Source of the DNA: Bathynomus jamesi
Lineage: Eukaryota; Arthropoda; Malacostraca; Isopoda; Cirolanidae
Assembly: GCA_023014485.1 (NCBI GenBank)
Contig: JAJOZX010000194.1
Span: 581,501 to 645,500 of the forward strand
Length of the DNA: 64,000 nucleotides
Direction of reading: 5' to 3'
Both the position numbers and the translations under genes were made by a program. Shown one piece after another: positions 20,441-31,097 of the stretch (its first letter is position 1; every line of letters begins with the position of its first letter). The notes under the pieces are model-generated. The model was not told the origin of the DNA. It did no database searches and worked only from the letters and a program-made list of their open reading frames with translations.

Positions 20441-20588
20441 ATAAATTTTCATTTCGTTTCGTGACTTAAATATTTATAATAAATTTTAAGTGTGTAAAAA
20501 TTATTTATTTAATAAACAGAATTTAATTGGATTCATATTGTGGTGCACTATTTAAATGGATGATTAATATATGGTTTTTTGCTATCTG

Positions 20589-20767
20589 GAACACATGGCG
20601 CTATCTGGAATACATGGTGCGATCTGGCAACTCAGCACCGAATACATGGCGTGATCTGGCAACTCAGCAACTGCATACATGGTGCGATCTGGCAACACAG
20701 CACCTGAATACATGGCGTGATCTGGCAACTCAGCACTGCATACATGGCGCTATCTGGCAACTCAGCC
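20589..20767. repeat. Short tandem repeats of ~30 bp in the right TIR
   Basis: About six units of 'tacatggcg(c/t)gatctggcaactcagca'. They are related to the 'gttgccagatagcgccatgta' part of the left-arm units in the opposite orientation. Confidence 0.85.
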
Positions 20768-20870
20768 AGAATAGAGGTTTATAAAAGGCCGAGAGACGAC
20801 TGACGGAGTCATTCAAGCTCGGCTCCCAGCCGAGCAAGGACCTCTGGTCCTTCTCTTTCTGGCCCTTTGG
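20768..20870 (+). promoter_or_regulatory. TATA box and twin hairpins in the right TIR (copy 1)
   Basis: TTTATAAAAGGCC (20778-20790) is followed about 45 bases on by two adjacent perfect hairpins: GCTCGGCT-ccc-AGCCGAGC (20818-20836) and AAGGACC-tct-GGTCCTT (20837-20853). The same block is present in copy 2, in both TIRs (about 47330-47410 complement, and 61558-61645). Likely a TIR promoter with a structured leader. Confidence 0.65.
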
Positions 20871-21005
20871 GAAAACCCCTTAGAGGCCTCTTAGGTTAGG
20901 TAAACGAAAATAACGGGGGAGAACTCCGCCTCCAAGTTGCATGCCTTGCAATCAAAGGCAACTCTACTCTCTCTCTCTCTCTCCTTCAGGTGTACCCCTC
21001 CCCCC

Positions 21006-21347
21006 TTGGCTCAGCCAACTGGCTGATTAGGAGCCTATAAAACAACGCCTACTCGGCTGAAGTCTTAATATGCACTTGGCTCCTGCCAGGTGAACACCTC
21101 TCCTGCTTTCTCTCCTTTCTGGCCCTTTGGGGGGAATAGCTTGGGAGAACTCCGCCTCCAAGTTGCATGCCCCTTGCAACCCCGGTTGGCAACAAAGGGC
21201 CCTTTGGGGTATTTTTTTTTCTTTTTTTTAATTTTTTCTTTTTTTTGCAACACCCCCAACCCCCCTTTGCAACAACCCCACCCCCTTTGCAACATTACGT
21301 AATAACTTGCAACATTTTGCACTCTCCCCTTTTGCGGCTATACTACT
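21006..21347 (-). repeat. Polinton copy 1, right terminal inverted repeat (outer part)
   Basis: Inverted match to 7976-8273. It contains a second TATA-like site, CCTATAAAACAACG (21034-21047), on the plus strand. Confidence 0.9.
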
Positions 21348-21353
21348 GATGGG
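21348..21353. repeat. Target-site duplication, right (copy 1)
   Basis: GATGGG, identical to 7970-7975. Confidence 0.95.
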
Positions 21354-21450
21354 AAACCGTCCTCTGCGTTCAAATTATGTAGCGACCCGTGGTTCGAATT
21401 CCATGTAAAACTGTAGGTCCCCTCCTCCAAATGAAGTTAAATAACTCCAT

Positions 21451-21455
<5 letters not shown>

Positions 21456-21516
<61 letters not shown>
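21456..21516. repeat. (TA)n microsatellite
   Basis: About 30 TA units that abut, and seem to have eroded, the left end of the rosa-like mariner. Confidence 0.97.
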
Positions 21517-21522
<6 letters not shown>

Positions 21523-22697
21523 CGCAAAAGTCAAGAACATAGGCACATTTTAATAATGTGTGTTTTGTTCTTTTCAGATTTGTTGTTGAACCTATGGCAC
21601 AGAAATTGACAATAGATGAACGGGTGGAGATAGTTTTAATGTGTACAAGGCGTGGTAACACACCGATCATTTGCTCCTGCTTTTAATGATAAACACCCTG
21701 AGAGGCCGCCAGTTGTTCACGCATCAGTTGGAAAACTGTTCATTCGCTTCAAAGAAACGGGAAGTGTTCATGATCGGTCGCGTAGTGGCCGGCCAAAAAG
21801 TTCAACTGATGCAGCAACATCACTAATGGTACTCAATCACCTCGAAAACAGCCCACGTAAATCCTTAAGAAAGTTATCCCAGGAAACGGGTGTCTCCAGA
21901 AGATCCATCCAACGAATTCTTACAACAAATAGTTTCCACCCCTACAAAGTCCAACTCGTTCAGGAACTGCACGGTGACGACACAGACCGTCGTGTAGAGT
22001 TCTGCCAGTGGTTTCTACAACATCAACAGCTTCAACGAAGGATCATGTTCAGCGACGAAGCGATATTTCACCTCAGCGGTCATGTCAATAGGAATAATGC
22101 ACGCTATTTGGCCAATGAGAACCCCACTGGATGGAGGAAGGACATGTGCAATTCGATCCACGAATTATGGTGTGGGCTGCGCTCTGGGGGTATCGGTTAA
22201 TTGGTCCGTACTTTTTCGACGGCAATGTAACAGGTGAAACATATCTGCATACACTGCAAACATTTCTAATGCCCATACTGGACGACATTCCATTGGCAGA
22301 ACGGGCGGAGATGTGGTTTCAGCAGGATGGTGCACCACTACATTTCGCAACCATCGTCCGGAGCTCTTTAGATGAAACATTCCCAAGCAAGTGGATCGGA
22401 CGGCGAGGGCCCGTCGAATGGTCACCTAGGTCTCCAGACATCACGCCTCTTGACTTTTTCTTGTGGGGCCATCTCAAGTCGGTAGTCTATGCTGATCGAC
22501 CCAGAACCATACGTTCTCTAAAGTCTAAACGATAAAATCACATCTGTGCCAAAATCAGTACCAATGTGTTAAGGAATGCTCAAACATCATGCATTCAACG
22601 CGTCAGAAAGTGTCTCCAAGTGGAAGGCCACCAATTCGAACATTTATTATAATTTAATAAAATGTGCCTATGGTTCCTGACTTTTGCGCCACCCTGT
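21517..22697 (+). mobile_element. Tc1/mariner-superfamily transposon, DD41D (rosa-like)
   Basis: The inverted repeats are gtgacgcaaaagtcaagaacataggcacatttt at the left and its near-complement ending at ...gcgccaccctg on the right. The left-most bases are replaced by the TA run. It encodes the transposase below and lies in the same host intron as Polinton copy 1. Confidence 0.8.
21650..22535 (+). pseudogene. DD41D transposase, frameshifted
   Basis: Frame one (21652-~22135) has a paired-type helix-turn-helix (RSGRPKSSTDAATS...LRKLSQETGVSRRSIQRIL) and the first catalytic Asp, FSDEAIFHL. Frame two (22131-22535) has PRIMVWAALW, the second Asp in QQDGAPLHF and the third in SPDITPLDFFLW. Forty-one residues lie between the second Asp and the last Asp of TPLD. 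A frameshift near 22133 and another near the C-terminus break the gene. The spacing points to the rosa-type group (inference). Confidence 0.75.
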
Positions 22698-22814
22698 ATA
22701 TAATCACATGAACATATATGAAAGTACTAAAAAAATTTTTTTTATCATATTACTGTAAGTGGAATGGATGTAACCAATTTTGTAACACTCAAGTAGTGAG
22801 TATAGTGAACCTAC

Positions 22815-22975
22815 CTCCAATTCAGCGAGCCTGGTGAGGTCACTGGGGTCATTCCGCTGAAGATTCCCGAGTCTCTACTTTTAGATCTCTGCCGCCATAT
22901 TTGTTCAAGGGACCTGTTTATGTGGTTTAGGTCTCCAGTGTAAGCCTTAATCAACTCCTTGTAATGATAATACTC
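22815..22975 (-). CDS. CCDC169: CCDC169-like exon
   Basis: The acceptor is ttatcgcag and the donor gtaggt. The exon has 53 codons plus two bases, and continues the coiled coil (YYHYKELIKAYTGDL) before a Ser/Pro/Gly-rich linker (SGMTPVTSPGS). The next exon, at 2911-3066, is about 19.7 kb away because Polinton copy 1, a rosa-like mariner, and other repeats sit in this intron. Confidence 0.8.
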
Positions 22976-23420
22976 CTGCGATAATGGAAGTTAACAGAAC
23001 AGACATTATTTGCTTCTTATTGATCAACAAGTTATGAACAGGTTATACCCGGTTAGGTTTTGCTACATTAAAGAGCATCGGTGATTTTGACAGGGGGCTA
23101 TCACCTTTTTAAAAATAGATACAAATGTTCAATAGTCCAATGCTATACAAAGTTGGGAAGGGGTGTGGAAATTAGACAATTCACCGCCTACTAAAAATAC
23201 ATTGCCCACTTTCCTCCCAAACTCTGTTCAGAGTTGCGTCCGATTCCTCAACCCACAAACGGAATGGAGGATGGGGAGCGGGAAGAATGGGGTGGGAGGA
23301 AATACAACTGTGGATACGCGGCTTGCTCATAATCAGCGGTGTCACTCCATTTCAGTGATTTTTGGCTAAATATTTTATAGAGAATTTAATAATGCTCTGT
23401 ATGGAAAAATAAATTATTTT

Positions 23421-23423
<3 letters not shown>

Positions 23424-23457
<34 letters not shown>
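23424..23457. repeat. (GA)n microsatellite
   Basis: A run of about 17 GA units, close to the CCDC169-like exon at 23557. Confidence 0.95.
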
Positions 23458-23459
<2 letters not shown>

Positions 23460-23556
23460 TACCGTCTGTAATATTTCCTTATTAAGATCTGGTCTGCCTA
23501 CGACCAGAGGAAAGAAAACACAGTTTAACTCATCTCGTTCCATTAATTACTTTTAC

Positions 23557-23655
23557 CTTTGACTGGTTGTCTAAAAACCAGCTCTTGTTTCGAAGATCCC
23601 CATACAAGTTATTTCTTTCTCTTTCCAGCTGTTTCACGAGTTTTGCCAGTTCAAA
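23557..23655 (-). CDS. CCDC169: CCDC169-like exon
   Basis: The acceptor is tttttatag and the donor gtaaaa. The exon has exactly 33 codons and is in phase 0 at both ends. It encodes the second coiled-coil block (ELAKLVKQLERERNNL), the most recognisable part of the family. Confidence 0.8.
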
Positions 23656-23837
23656 CTATAAAAAGAAATTTTAGTTGTCAAATACATTTATAATTAATTA
23701 ATGAAGAATAAATATTAAGGAGCATTCACATTAGCGTCCACTGGTTGTCGTCCACACTTACATTATATTGCTTCGTAATGAAAAGAAATGTATTAAAAGT
23801 CACTTTTTCATTCGTCATGTTTATGTAACATCGCGCC

Positions 23838-24466
23838 TAAAGCCGTTTTCTTTTTGTCCAAATGACTTGAATAAAGTTAAATCAACTCGAGTTGCCGCGT
23901 TCTTTTCGTCAAAACAAACTAGACTTGACACGAGTTTTGCCGAAGCCAGCTCTGGAGGTGGCTTGAGAGAACTCTAGTTACTTTTTTTGTAAACAAACAA
24001 TTTGTCGTCTGCGGAATCAAAGGGATTTCAAAAATTTACTGCATTAGTGAGGTCCATATATAAAAGATGTATTCTACTGTTGTTAGAAGACTATGCTAGA
24101 TTAAATTGACGTATTCATAAACTTTAAGTAAAGAAGTGGTCTTCAGTCATTGCAATTTTGGGCCTATATTTGGCCTAGGCTAGCGTTGCTGTTACGAGTT
24201 TCAACCTGGGTCACAGTCTGGGTCTTATTCAATCTTATTGTGGGTTGGATTCATGATAAAAACCTGGCGTTAGGACTCTGCTGCCCTGTATTGAGTGTTC
24301 AGACGAATGGCTAAGACTTTTAACCCATAAAATGTGAAGTAGGCCTAGTCAAAAGTGGGCCGAACTGAATTTTATTTACATTTGACGTCACAACTCAAGT
24401 TGCCTGTTCTTCTCGTCCACAAATCTGACTTCAAGTCAAGTTTTGGACGAAAAGAAAACGGCTTTA
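23838..24466. mobile_element. MITE-like element with TAAAGCCGTTTTC ends
   Basis: TAAAGCCGTTTTCTTTTTGTCC at the left and its near-complement GGACGAAAAGAAAACGGCTTTA at the right. The outer TA may be the target duplication. A short segment (ctcRagttgcc...gttcttYtcgtc) is also directly repeated at both ends. No ORF. Confidence 0.65.
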
Positions 24467-24967
24467 ATAGAACGCAAACAATACTTACAAATTTGGAATT
24501 ATGACGAAATAATCTAGAATGTTTCCGCCATGTACCCATTCTCTCGGAATGGCGATGGGAATTTTTTTTATCCTCTTTTTCTTAATTTGCGCTTTCATTC
24601 TGATAGAGGACCTATCTTCCTACCCAAATTTCACCCTCGCTCGCAGTTTTTCAACTCAATGATATGGTTCTTATCGTTCTATCACAATCCCCTTAATTCC
24701 AAATCAAATGCTGAGGTATAAAGTACCAGATGTATGTACGTGTGTGTATATACACATTAAATTTTAAAACAAACGAGCTTTGCAGAACTACTTTTCGCGA
24801 CTATAGTAATACATTTTACAACATTTAGGTAGCAACTTGACAAGTATATTACATATTTAAGAAACAGCGTAGAGCTGATGTTTTATTAATCGGTAACAAT
24901 TCAGTTCAGTTCAGTTCTTTATTTACAAATATGCACAGAGTTTACATGGGTGGATCCAAGGGGTGGG
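24467..24967. other. Intron, no feature seen
   Basis: AT-rich. GTTCAGTTCAGTTCAGTTC at 24901 is a short tandem run. Nothing else recognised. Confidence 0.45.
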
Positions 24968-24974
24968 GCCGCAG

Positions 24975-25266
24975 CGGCGGATTATCATTGAGGCAATTTA
25001 GGCTGAAGCCTCAGGCCCCATGCTTGAGGGGGGGCCCCCAATCAAAGTGAATCTAGTTAAGTGAGGGTGACTGTGTTAATTTCAATGGGGATTATTTCAG
25101 TGAAAGATATCTTTGCTAATGTGGAAATAGCTTTTTGAATGTATCTATGCCTCATGATCTCAAACTGTACTGGTGAACGCAGCTTTTCAAAGCTGAAGCG
25201 GGTAAAGGATGAAGCTAGAGCAAAAATGAAGCACGAACGGCTGAATATGCTCTCACTGATGTACAT
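24975..25266 (+). pseudogene. hAT transposase C-terminal remnant
   Basis: The plus-strand frame 25139-25265 carries the hAT dimerisation pattern: NCTGERSFSKLKRVKDEARAKM followed by ERLNMLSLMYI. The upstream sequence starting CAGCGGCGGATTAT (24974) is a plausible hAT terminus. The fragment is cut at its 3' side by the MITE at 25268. Confidence 0.75.
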
Positions 25267-25267
25267 A

Positions 25268-25493
25268 CAGGGTGATTCAAAAGTCAGGTTACATAGGGAA
25301 ATACTGTATTATGTAATGATACAGGGGAATAGTCACATCACATGTTCGATATGGCCACCGTTAACGGCAATGCACTTGTGCAGCCAGCTAGGAATATCAC
25401 ATCAATGCGCTCCTCCTTCGATAACATCTCATAACTCATTTACCCGCACAGAAACAGAAAAGCCCTATGTAACCTGACTTCTGAATCACCCTG
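25268..25493. mobile_element. mariner-like MITE
   Basis: The ends CAGGGTGATTCAAAAGTCAGG and CCTGACTTCTGAATCACCCTG are flanked by TA (25266-25267, 25494-25495). It is 226 bp with no coding content, a probable internal-deletion derivative. Confidence 0.85.
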
Positions 25494-25709
25494 TAGAATG
25501 TAACATTTTGCGGAAATTGAGATTCAATGATATAATTCGAGATTTCGCAAACTAGAAAGCTCGAAAGGCAAACTTCTTTGATTAAATATGACAGAGTACA
25601 CAAACTGACACATTTCCCGTTTTAGTTTACGTTTTATAGGCCCTAAAGTAAAGTTTGGGTGAATATTCGTTTTAACACCACTCTAGATTTTACGACAAGA
25701 CAGTAGGCC

Positions 25710-25881
25710 TACTTTTTAGGGTAATTTCGACGTGTTATGCATGCATTTGACTTCTGTTTTCTATGCAAATGTATAGTTTTTGAGATACAAACAAATGAAA
25801 TTATCTAAAAAACATATACATTTGCACAGAAAACAGAAGTCAAATTCGTGCATATCAAATCAAAATTACCCTAAAAAAGTA
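25710..25881. mobile_element. Fold-back element
   Basis: TACTTTTTAGGGTAATTT and the inner GACTTCTGTTTTCTATGCAAATGTAT are repeated in inverted orientation at 25806-25881. The target duplication is not clear. Confidence 0.6.
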
Positions 25882-26051
25882 CTTTATTATATAAAAAAAA
25901 ACTAACCCAACCTAATCTTACCTTATTGGTAATATTCTGATCTTCCCTGAAAATACAGTCACTATTGCACTTTGGACATTTTAAGGATGTAGGAATTACA
26001 CCATGATCAGAAAAAAGTTTCAAAGCTTCGTTATCGTTTAAGGCTCTAAGC

Positions 26052-26254
26052 CAGTGGTTCCCAACGTGGGCGCCACCGCCCCCCAATAGGCGTTTGAGAA
26101 TCTTAGGGGGGCACTAGGAAACTGTAAAATTGTTACCTTCTATTAATAAATCACTTACCACTTATCCTGTTACGTTATTATCTTTAGGAGGGGGCACCAG
26201 CAAATACTGATGGACATAAGGGGACGTTGGCCTACAAAAGGTTGAGAACCACTG
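26052..26254. mobile_element. hAT-type MITE
   Basis: The ends CAGTGGTTCCCAAC and GTTGAGAACCACTG are classic hAT termini. The flanks ctctaagc/cgtctaag show an imperfect duplication. 203 bp, non-coding. Confidence 0.75.
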
Positions 26255-26707
26255 CGTCTAAGCCAACGCGTCTGATGACTTCTTCAAAATCTAAGCTACA
26301 CGAATCACACATCCTTTAGGAGGAAACGCAATTAATATACGAGTAAAAGGCCACCTTTGTTTCGCGGTCATCCGTTTATAAAGGGCTTGATGACGTCATA
26401 ACTATGGCGTCACTGGCTGGTCCTAGATAGCATAAGGATGACGTTATCGCATTAATTTTGTACTATTTTTATTTGATTTACACAAGAAAAGAAGGTAATT
26501 TTCCTTAGTAATTTTTAATGGGGATTCAGAATATATTAATATTTTTTAATGGTTTGGAGTGGTGTTAAAACAAATATTATCCAAAGTTTACTACCGTTTT
26601 GTTTTAGCAAATGGCAAAATACACTGTTCAAGTTCTTTTATGTTTGTTTCTCAATTAGCCTAAGCACCGTACATGTAGTTCGTGTAAATGTACCATGTAT
26701 TGTACAT
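26255..26707. other. Intron, no feature seen
   Basis: AT-rich intron; nothing recognised. Confidence 0.45.
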
Positions 26708-26715
26708 GTACACGT

Positions 26716-27306
26716 CAGGGGCATCATTTCAAATTGGCATGGGGAGGCGAAGAAGGCAGTGAGAGGCCCCTCACGTGTCAAAATTTATTAAGTGCTACTC
26801 ACAATGTACTTTATAATCAAATTAATATAAACAAGAATGATTAAATGGTATCAGTTAGACTGGTTATTTACAGTTAACTATCAAATTATTAAGTTAAGCA
26901 ATAAATCATGAAATTTATATCACCTAATGTAGTGGAGGATATCTTCTAGACTTCATTTTTGCAAAATCATCAACCAAAACATCAAAATTAAAGTTTTTGA
27001 CCATTTCTTTTTCAGAGGCCATCAGAAGCAAGTCATTCAATCGATCATCTCTCATCGTAGTTCGTAAATAGTGTTTCACCAAACTTTTTAGAATAATTTG
27101 AATAAAATAATTACTCATTATTTTATTCAAATTATGCTAAAAAGTTTTTAAACTGTAAGCAGTTCATTATATTGGTAATCCACAAAATATTAGGTGCCTT
27201 TCTTTTAAGAAACTATCATTTTCATTTGGAGGGCCTTGGAGGTCCCCCTGGTGAGCTTGAGGTGGCGACCGCCCTTCACGGCCCCCCCCCCCAAATGACG
27301 CCTCTG
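26716..27306 (-). mobile_element. Internally deleted hAT transposon
   Basis: The ends CAGGGGCATCATTT and AAATGACGCCTCTG are flanked by a perfect 8-bp duplication, GTACACGT (26708-26715, 27307-27314). On the minus strand it carries the end of a hAT transposase (26927-27130), including KHYLRTTMRDDRLNDLLLMASEKE and FAKMKSRRYP. Confidence 0.88.
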
Positions 27307-27716
27307 GTACACGTATTGTTAATAAAAATCTGTAGAAAAGGGCCCACAAAATAAAATTAGCCTCAGTTCCCAAGTACAGTTAATCCGGCCCTGGGGCGCA
27401 GGGGCATGTGCCCCCCTTAGGCTAGATCCCCAAAGGAGACCAAATCAAAATTTTAATGAAGTCCATAAAATGCTTTACACCATTTTTCCAAAATTGCCCA
27501 TAAAATCCACAGTTTTCATGCAACTACGATAAATTTTATGCCATTGTGCTCAGTAGATATTTGTCCCTCCTAAAATATCGTTTTCTATTAGTGCCATGTT
27601 TTTTGGAATAGTATAACGATTTTCCCTTCTTTAATCTGGCAACACTGTGTAGCAGCACTAGCAGAAAAGACTGGCACTGAGGGTACGCTAGCTGTAAGAA
27701 TTGTAATTATGAACTA

Positions 27717-27944
27717 CAGGGTGGTCCATAAGTCCCAATCGGTTATAATTAAAGCTACAATACAAAAAATCAAAATAAAAAGTTTATATATAATAAGTTT
27801 AAAAATATTTATTGATTATTCAAAGTGGAAAATATAAGAATCTCGGCAAATATTCTTTCCTTAGTAATCGATTACGTCAGTGTGAGCTCGGCAAGATGGA
27901 TTTTCGCTTTAATTCTAACTGATTGGGACTTAGGGGCCACCCTG
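27717..27944. mobile_element. mariner-like MITE
   Basis: The ends CAGGGTGGTCCATAAGTCCC and GGGACTTAGGGGCCACCCTG are flanked by TA (27715-27716, 27945-27946). 228 bp. Confidence 0.85.
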
Positions 27945-28257
27945 TAGGTACGTGCAATGATGAAATTATGTAACAATTGCGGAAGGATACAGTGCTCGAG
28001 GTTCTATCCAATTTGCCGACAAAAATTTTTTAATACTTTCAGAGAGTGACAGCAGATTTTTTCTTTTTAATCTAACCTAAACTGACCTAATCTAGTGTAA
28101 CTTAACCAAACGAATCGGGGAGTGGAGTCGAAATTCTGACGCGTCACACCCATAAAGCGTAAACAATTTAGATAGGCAAATGGGTAAACGTCCGATGATT
28201 TAATTAAGTCCTACATTTCAATGTAGCAACTCTAAAGTGACATTTAATAATACTCAC

Positions 28258-28301
28258 TTCGGTCATTTCTTCTAAGTCTGCGTCATAACTGAACTCGTTT
28301 C
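28258..28301 (-). CDS. CCDC169: CCDC169-like short exon (44 nt)
   Basis: The acceptor is tcgtctcctcgcag and the donor gtgagt. The exon supplies two bases to finish the Gly codon from the previous exon, then 14 codons with an acidic sequence (DADLEEMTE), ending in phase 0. It matches the short linker between the two coiled-coil blocks of the family. Support comes from the splice sites and the phase match at both ends. Confidence 0.72.
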
Positions 28302-28439
28302 CTGCGAGGAGACGAACTATTATTAACGGTTACTATTTACTTTCCTAATTTAATTAATAATAAAAGGAAATGAATAATAAAGTCCCAGAAATAATACTGA
28401 ATAAAATCTATCTATAAGAGAAAAATCCAGGTAACATAT

Positions 28440-28612
28440 AGGAAGCTTATTTTCCCACTACTTGCGGTGAGTGTGCCCCAAGGGTCACCTTAGCCCGAGC
28501 AGAAACAGGGTGAGTGGCCGACCCAATCCCAACCGATGACAACAGCTGGGAGCGAACTCAGAGCCTCACTGCCCAGAGTCCGACCGTAACTACTGATCTA
28601 CCGGGTGCTCAA
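28440..28612 (-). repeat. tRNA-derived SINE fragment
   Basis: The minus strand has an A-box-like TAGATCAGTAG and a B-box-like GAGTTCGCTCC about 40 bases apart, the internal promoter of tRNA-derived SINEs. The acceptor stem does not fold, so it is not a functional tRNA. Confidence 0.5.
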
Positions 28613-28682
28613 TATTAATATTCATCTGCAAATGCATAATTTGTATAGGTTTATACTAATATCCTTGTCTAATAAATTATAA

Positions 28683-28703
28683 CACACACACACACACACA
28701 CAT

Positions 28704-28752
<49 letters not shown>
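28683..28752. repeat. (CA)n/(TA)n microsatellite
   Basis: Mixed CA then TA dinucleotide run directly beside the left end of the Tc1-like element. Confidence 0.95.
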
Positions 28753-28755
<3 letters not shown>

Positions 28756-29499
28756 GTACAGTCCCCTGCAATAGTCGCGCTCCACCCCTGTATAACCCTC
28801 TCCGAGATGTGGTGGCAACGTAGTGATGTGAGAGGGAGAAGCAGAAGGAGAGGTGGGGATAGGAGTAGGGGAGGGGGGACAGAGGTAGCATCCGGTCAGA
28901 GCGAGAGGTGGATATGTTTTCCATCACTTTCCAATGCAACGTATAAAATAGATAATATTCTTAAACAGAGAAAAGGGTAATATAATTAACGATTGTTGTA
29001 CAAAGTATGTAATAGTAATATTGTTGCAATCGACTATAACTTATACAGAAAAGGAAAGGGACACTTCTTGCATAAAAAAAAAAATAAAAAAATAAAATCA
29101 CGATTATTTCAGTTATTATGGTATACCTAAATATAAGAAATGGGTTAAAGCAGAGTAAAAGGGAAACGACTTACAGCTCGTATATGGTAGTGACGTGACT
29201 TGGACAGCCTAACCCGAGGTGTTGACAGGGTTACCCCACCCTCAGCGGATTATATTTATGCAGGTAAGTAATACAACTAAGTTATTTTTATTACACAGAA
29301 TATGCTTTCAAGAAAATTACTTAATTAGGGTCAAGCAGTGCATATTTAAAGGTAATATGATTGAAGGAGGACATTAGTAAATGTAGTTTTAAATGTATTT
29401 TTTTTTATTTTTATTTATTTATTTATTTATTCGTCCTCTTAAGGCAACTTCAAAAATGTATGGATGAAATGTGAACTCTCAAGTTTTGCTAATTTCTTT

Positions 29500-30018
29500 T
29501 TACAGGATAACTGCCCTGTTCATACTGCCACGATCATCAGACGGTGGTTTCAGGAACAACGAGATGTCGAGCTGCTGAACTGGCCCACCAAAGGGTGTGA
29601 CTTAAACCTAGGCTGACCATATTTCCTTGAGACAAAAACGGGACATTAGGATGGCAAAAAAGGGATGGGGTTATGTAATATTCTGTATTCATGAAAAAGT
29701 AAGTACATAAACCGGGACAAAATTGACATTTTTATTAAAACGACGGGACGGCCAGGAAATATAAAACAAACGGTACTGTCCCGTTCAAAACGGTACGTAT
29801 GGTCAGCCTACTTAAACCCTGTTGAAAATGTGTGGGTAAATGTGGTTAATGCTTGGGAGCCTGGGCAGGAGGGAACATCTCGGCACCCGCTGGAACACAC
29901 TATGGCAGAGTGGAAACTTTTCCGCAGGAACCCACGAGTCATCTACAATCACGTGGCATCTGTTCCAAATAGGCTACGAGAGGTCATTAATAATAATGGA
30001 GGATGGACTAAATATTGA
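29500..30018 (+). pseudogene. Tc1-like transposase C-terminal part, split by a MITE
   Basis: DNCPVHTATIIRRWFQEQ carries the second catalytic Asp, followed by NWPTKGCDLN. The MITE at 29609-29810 splits the coding sequence there. It resumes at PVENVWVNV, which carries the catalytic Glu, and ends at a stop near 30018. The N-terminal DNA-binding half is not recognisable. Confidence 0.75.
29609..29810. mobile_element. hAT MITE (TAGGCTGACC family), member 1
   Basis: The ends TAGGCTGACCATATTTCC and GGTCAGCCTA are flanked by a perfect 8-bp duplication, CTTAAACC (29601-29608, 29811-29818). 202 bp. Member 2 is at 61801-61988. Confidence 0.93.
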
Positions 30019-30658
30019 GTAATTGTGTATAATAATGTTATGGTTGTGATGTAGTAAATATATATTTATTTACTTGAACAATTGTCAGTTCCTTATAATT
30101 TAAACATTATGTTTTGTATGTTCTTAAGAAAACCCCTAAATTTACTTGATTCAGGTTTATTTTTGTAACAAAAAATTTATGTCATCATTATCTCTCCATG
30201 GATAGACCTTTTTCTGGATAATCACTTGTTGATGATGCATGGACTTTAAACAGTAATGTTATTGCCTGGAGGAAAAGTCGATACTACAATTTATCTTACG
30301 CTTTAACTATGTATAACATGGCCACATCAAAATCCTATGATTGAAAGTTTTTAAAGTATCCCACGTTTGTGAAATAACCTAATTACTCTATCCCTAAATT
30401 TAGGAATAATGTATGAATAAAATACAAAGTCGTCCTAGCATTACCACCAAAACTATAGTGAACAATATATTTATTCAGTCATTGATTTTCAAAAAATAAA
30501 AGTATTACTATGACAACACCTGAGAGGGGGAGGAGGAGAGGGAGGGAGTGAGAGTGGGGGAGAAAGAGGGACTGCGTTGCTGTCACATCTTGGAGAGGGC
30601 TACACGGGTGGAACGCGACTACTGCATGGGACTGTACATGACTGTATAATTTAAAACA

Positions 30659-31097
30659 AGATTGGCAATGCTTTGGATCCGGAGTTAGGAAGGAGCCAAC
30701 TTCAAAGCCTGGAGCTGGAGAGGAGCCGAATAATTTTTAAATGTGCTCCGGAGCCAGAGGGAAGCTGAAGTTATTGGAGTCTGAGTGAAATTAAAGCTAG
30801 AGTCACCCGGAGCACTCCAGAGCCAGGCTTCTGAAGCTGCTCCATTCCACAAGTCATAAAAAAATTTTACCAGTAAATCCTCTCAGAACCCATTCACATA
30901 AATATGCGTCAGAGACTGAAACTAAAATTTTTGTATGATCTGTTGTAAACTAAAGGCAAAAAAACTGCAAATGCTTGCCCTGTTTTCATATCTTTCGGAG
31001 CCAGAACGGGGGTCAAGTATAAATAGTCGGAGCTGGAGCGCTGATTAGAGGGAGCTTTGGAACCGGAGCCACCAAACTCGGAGCACTGCCAACCCTA
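30659..31097. mobile_element. hAT-like MITE rich in GGAGC repeats
   Basis: GATTGGCAATGCTTTGGATCCGGAG at the left and CTCGGAGCACTGCCAACC at the right are imperfect inverted repeats. The interior repeats 'ggagccggagc'-type motifs. The target duplication is unclear. Confidence 0.6.

Larger units (their letters stand above)
7976..21347. mobile_element. Polinton/Maverick element, copy 1
   Basis: The ends read AGTAGTATAGCCGCAAAAGGGGAGAGTGCAA and its complement. The element is flanked by a perfect 6-bp duplication GATGGG (7970-7975 and 21348-21353). A 5'-AG end and a 6-bp duplication are diagnostic of Polintons. It is 13,372 bp long. It carries a polymerase remnant, ATPase, integrase, penton, major capsid protein and protease, the Polinton core set, with the split transcription layout of that group. 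It lies in the intron between exons 2911-3066 and 22815-22975. Most genes carry frameshifts, but the integrase is open throughout. Confidence 0.96.
28759..30634 (+). mobile_element. Tc1-like transposon with a nested hAT MITE
   Basis: The inverted repeats start CAGTCCCCTGCAATAGTCGCG and run ~75 bp, ending CGCGACTACTGCATGGGACTG, with TA on each side (28757-28758, 30635-30636). The transposase remnant is at 29500-30018 and the MITE at 29609-29810. Without the MITE it is about 1.67 kb, a normal Tc1 size. Confidence 0.85.

Noticed and set aside
23472..23506. Possible extra exon of the host gene (minus strand, between ctggtcgtag and gtaaat)
   Set aside because: It is 35 nt and would break the phase between the 23557-23655 and 22815-22975 exons, which join cleanly in phase 0 without it.
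24504..24528. Possible 25-nt microexon (minus strand) before a gtaagt
   Set aside because: The 28258-28301 exon already joins 23557-23655 in phase; adding this one would break the frame.
28622..28939. Open frame of 105 codons on the minus strand
   Set aside because: It reads through CA/TA microsatellite and a Tc1 inverted repeat.
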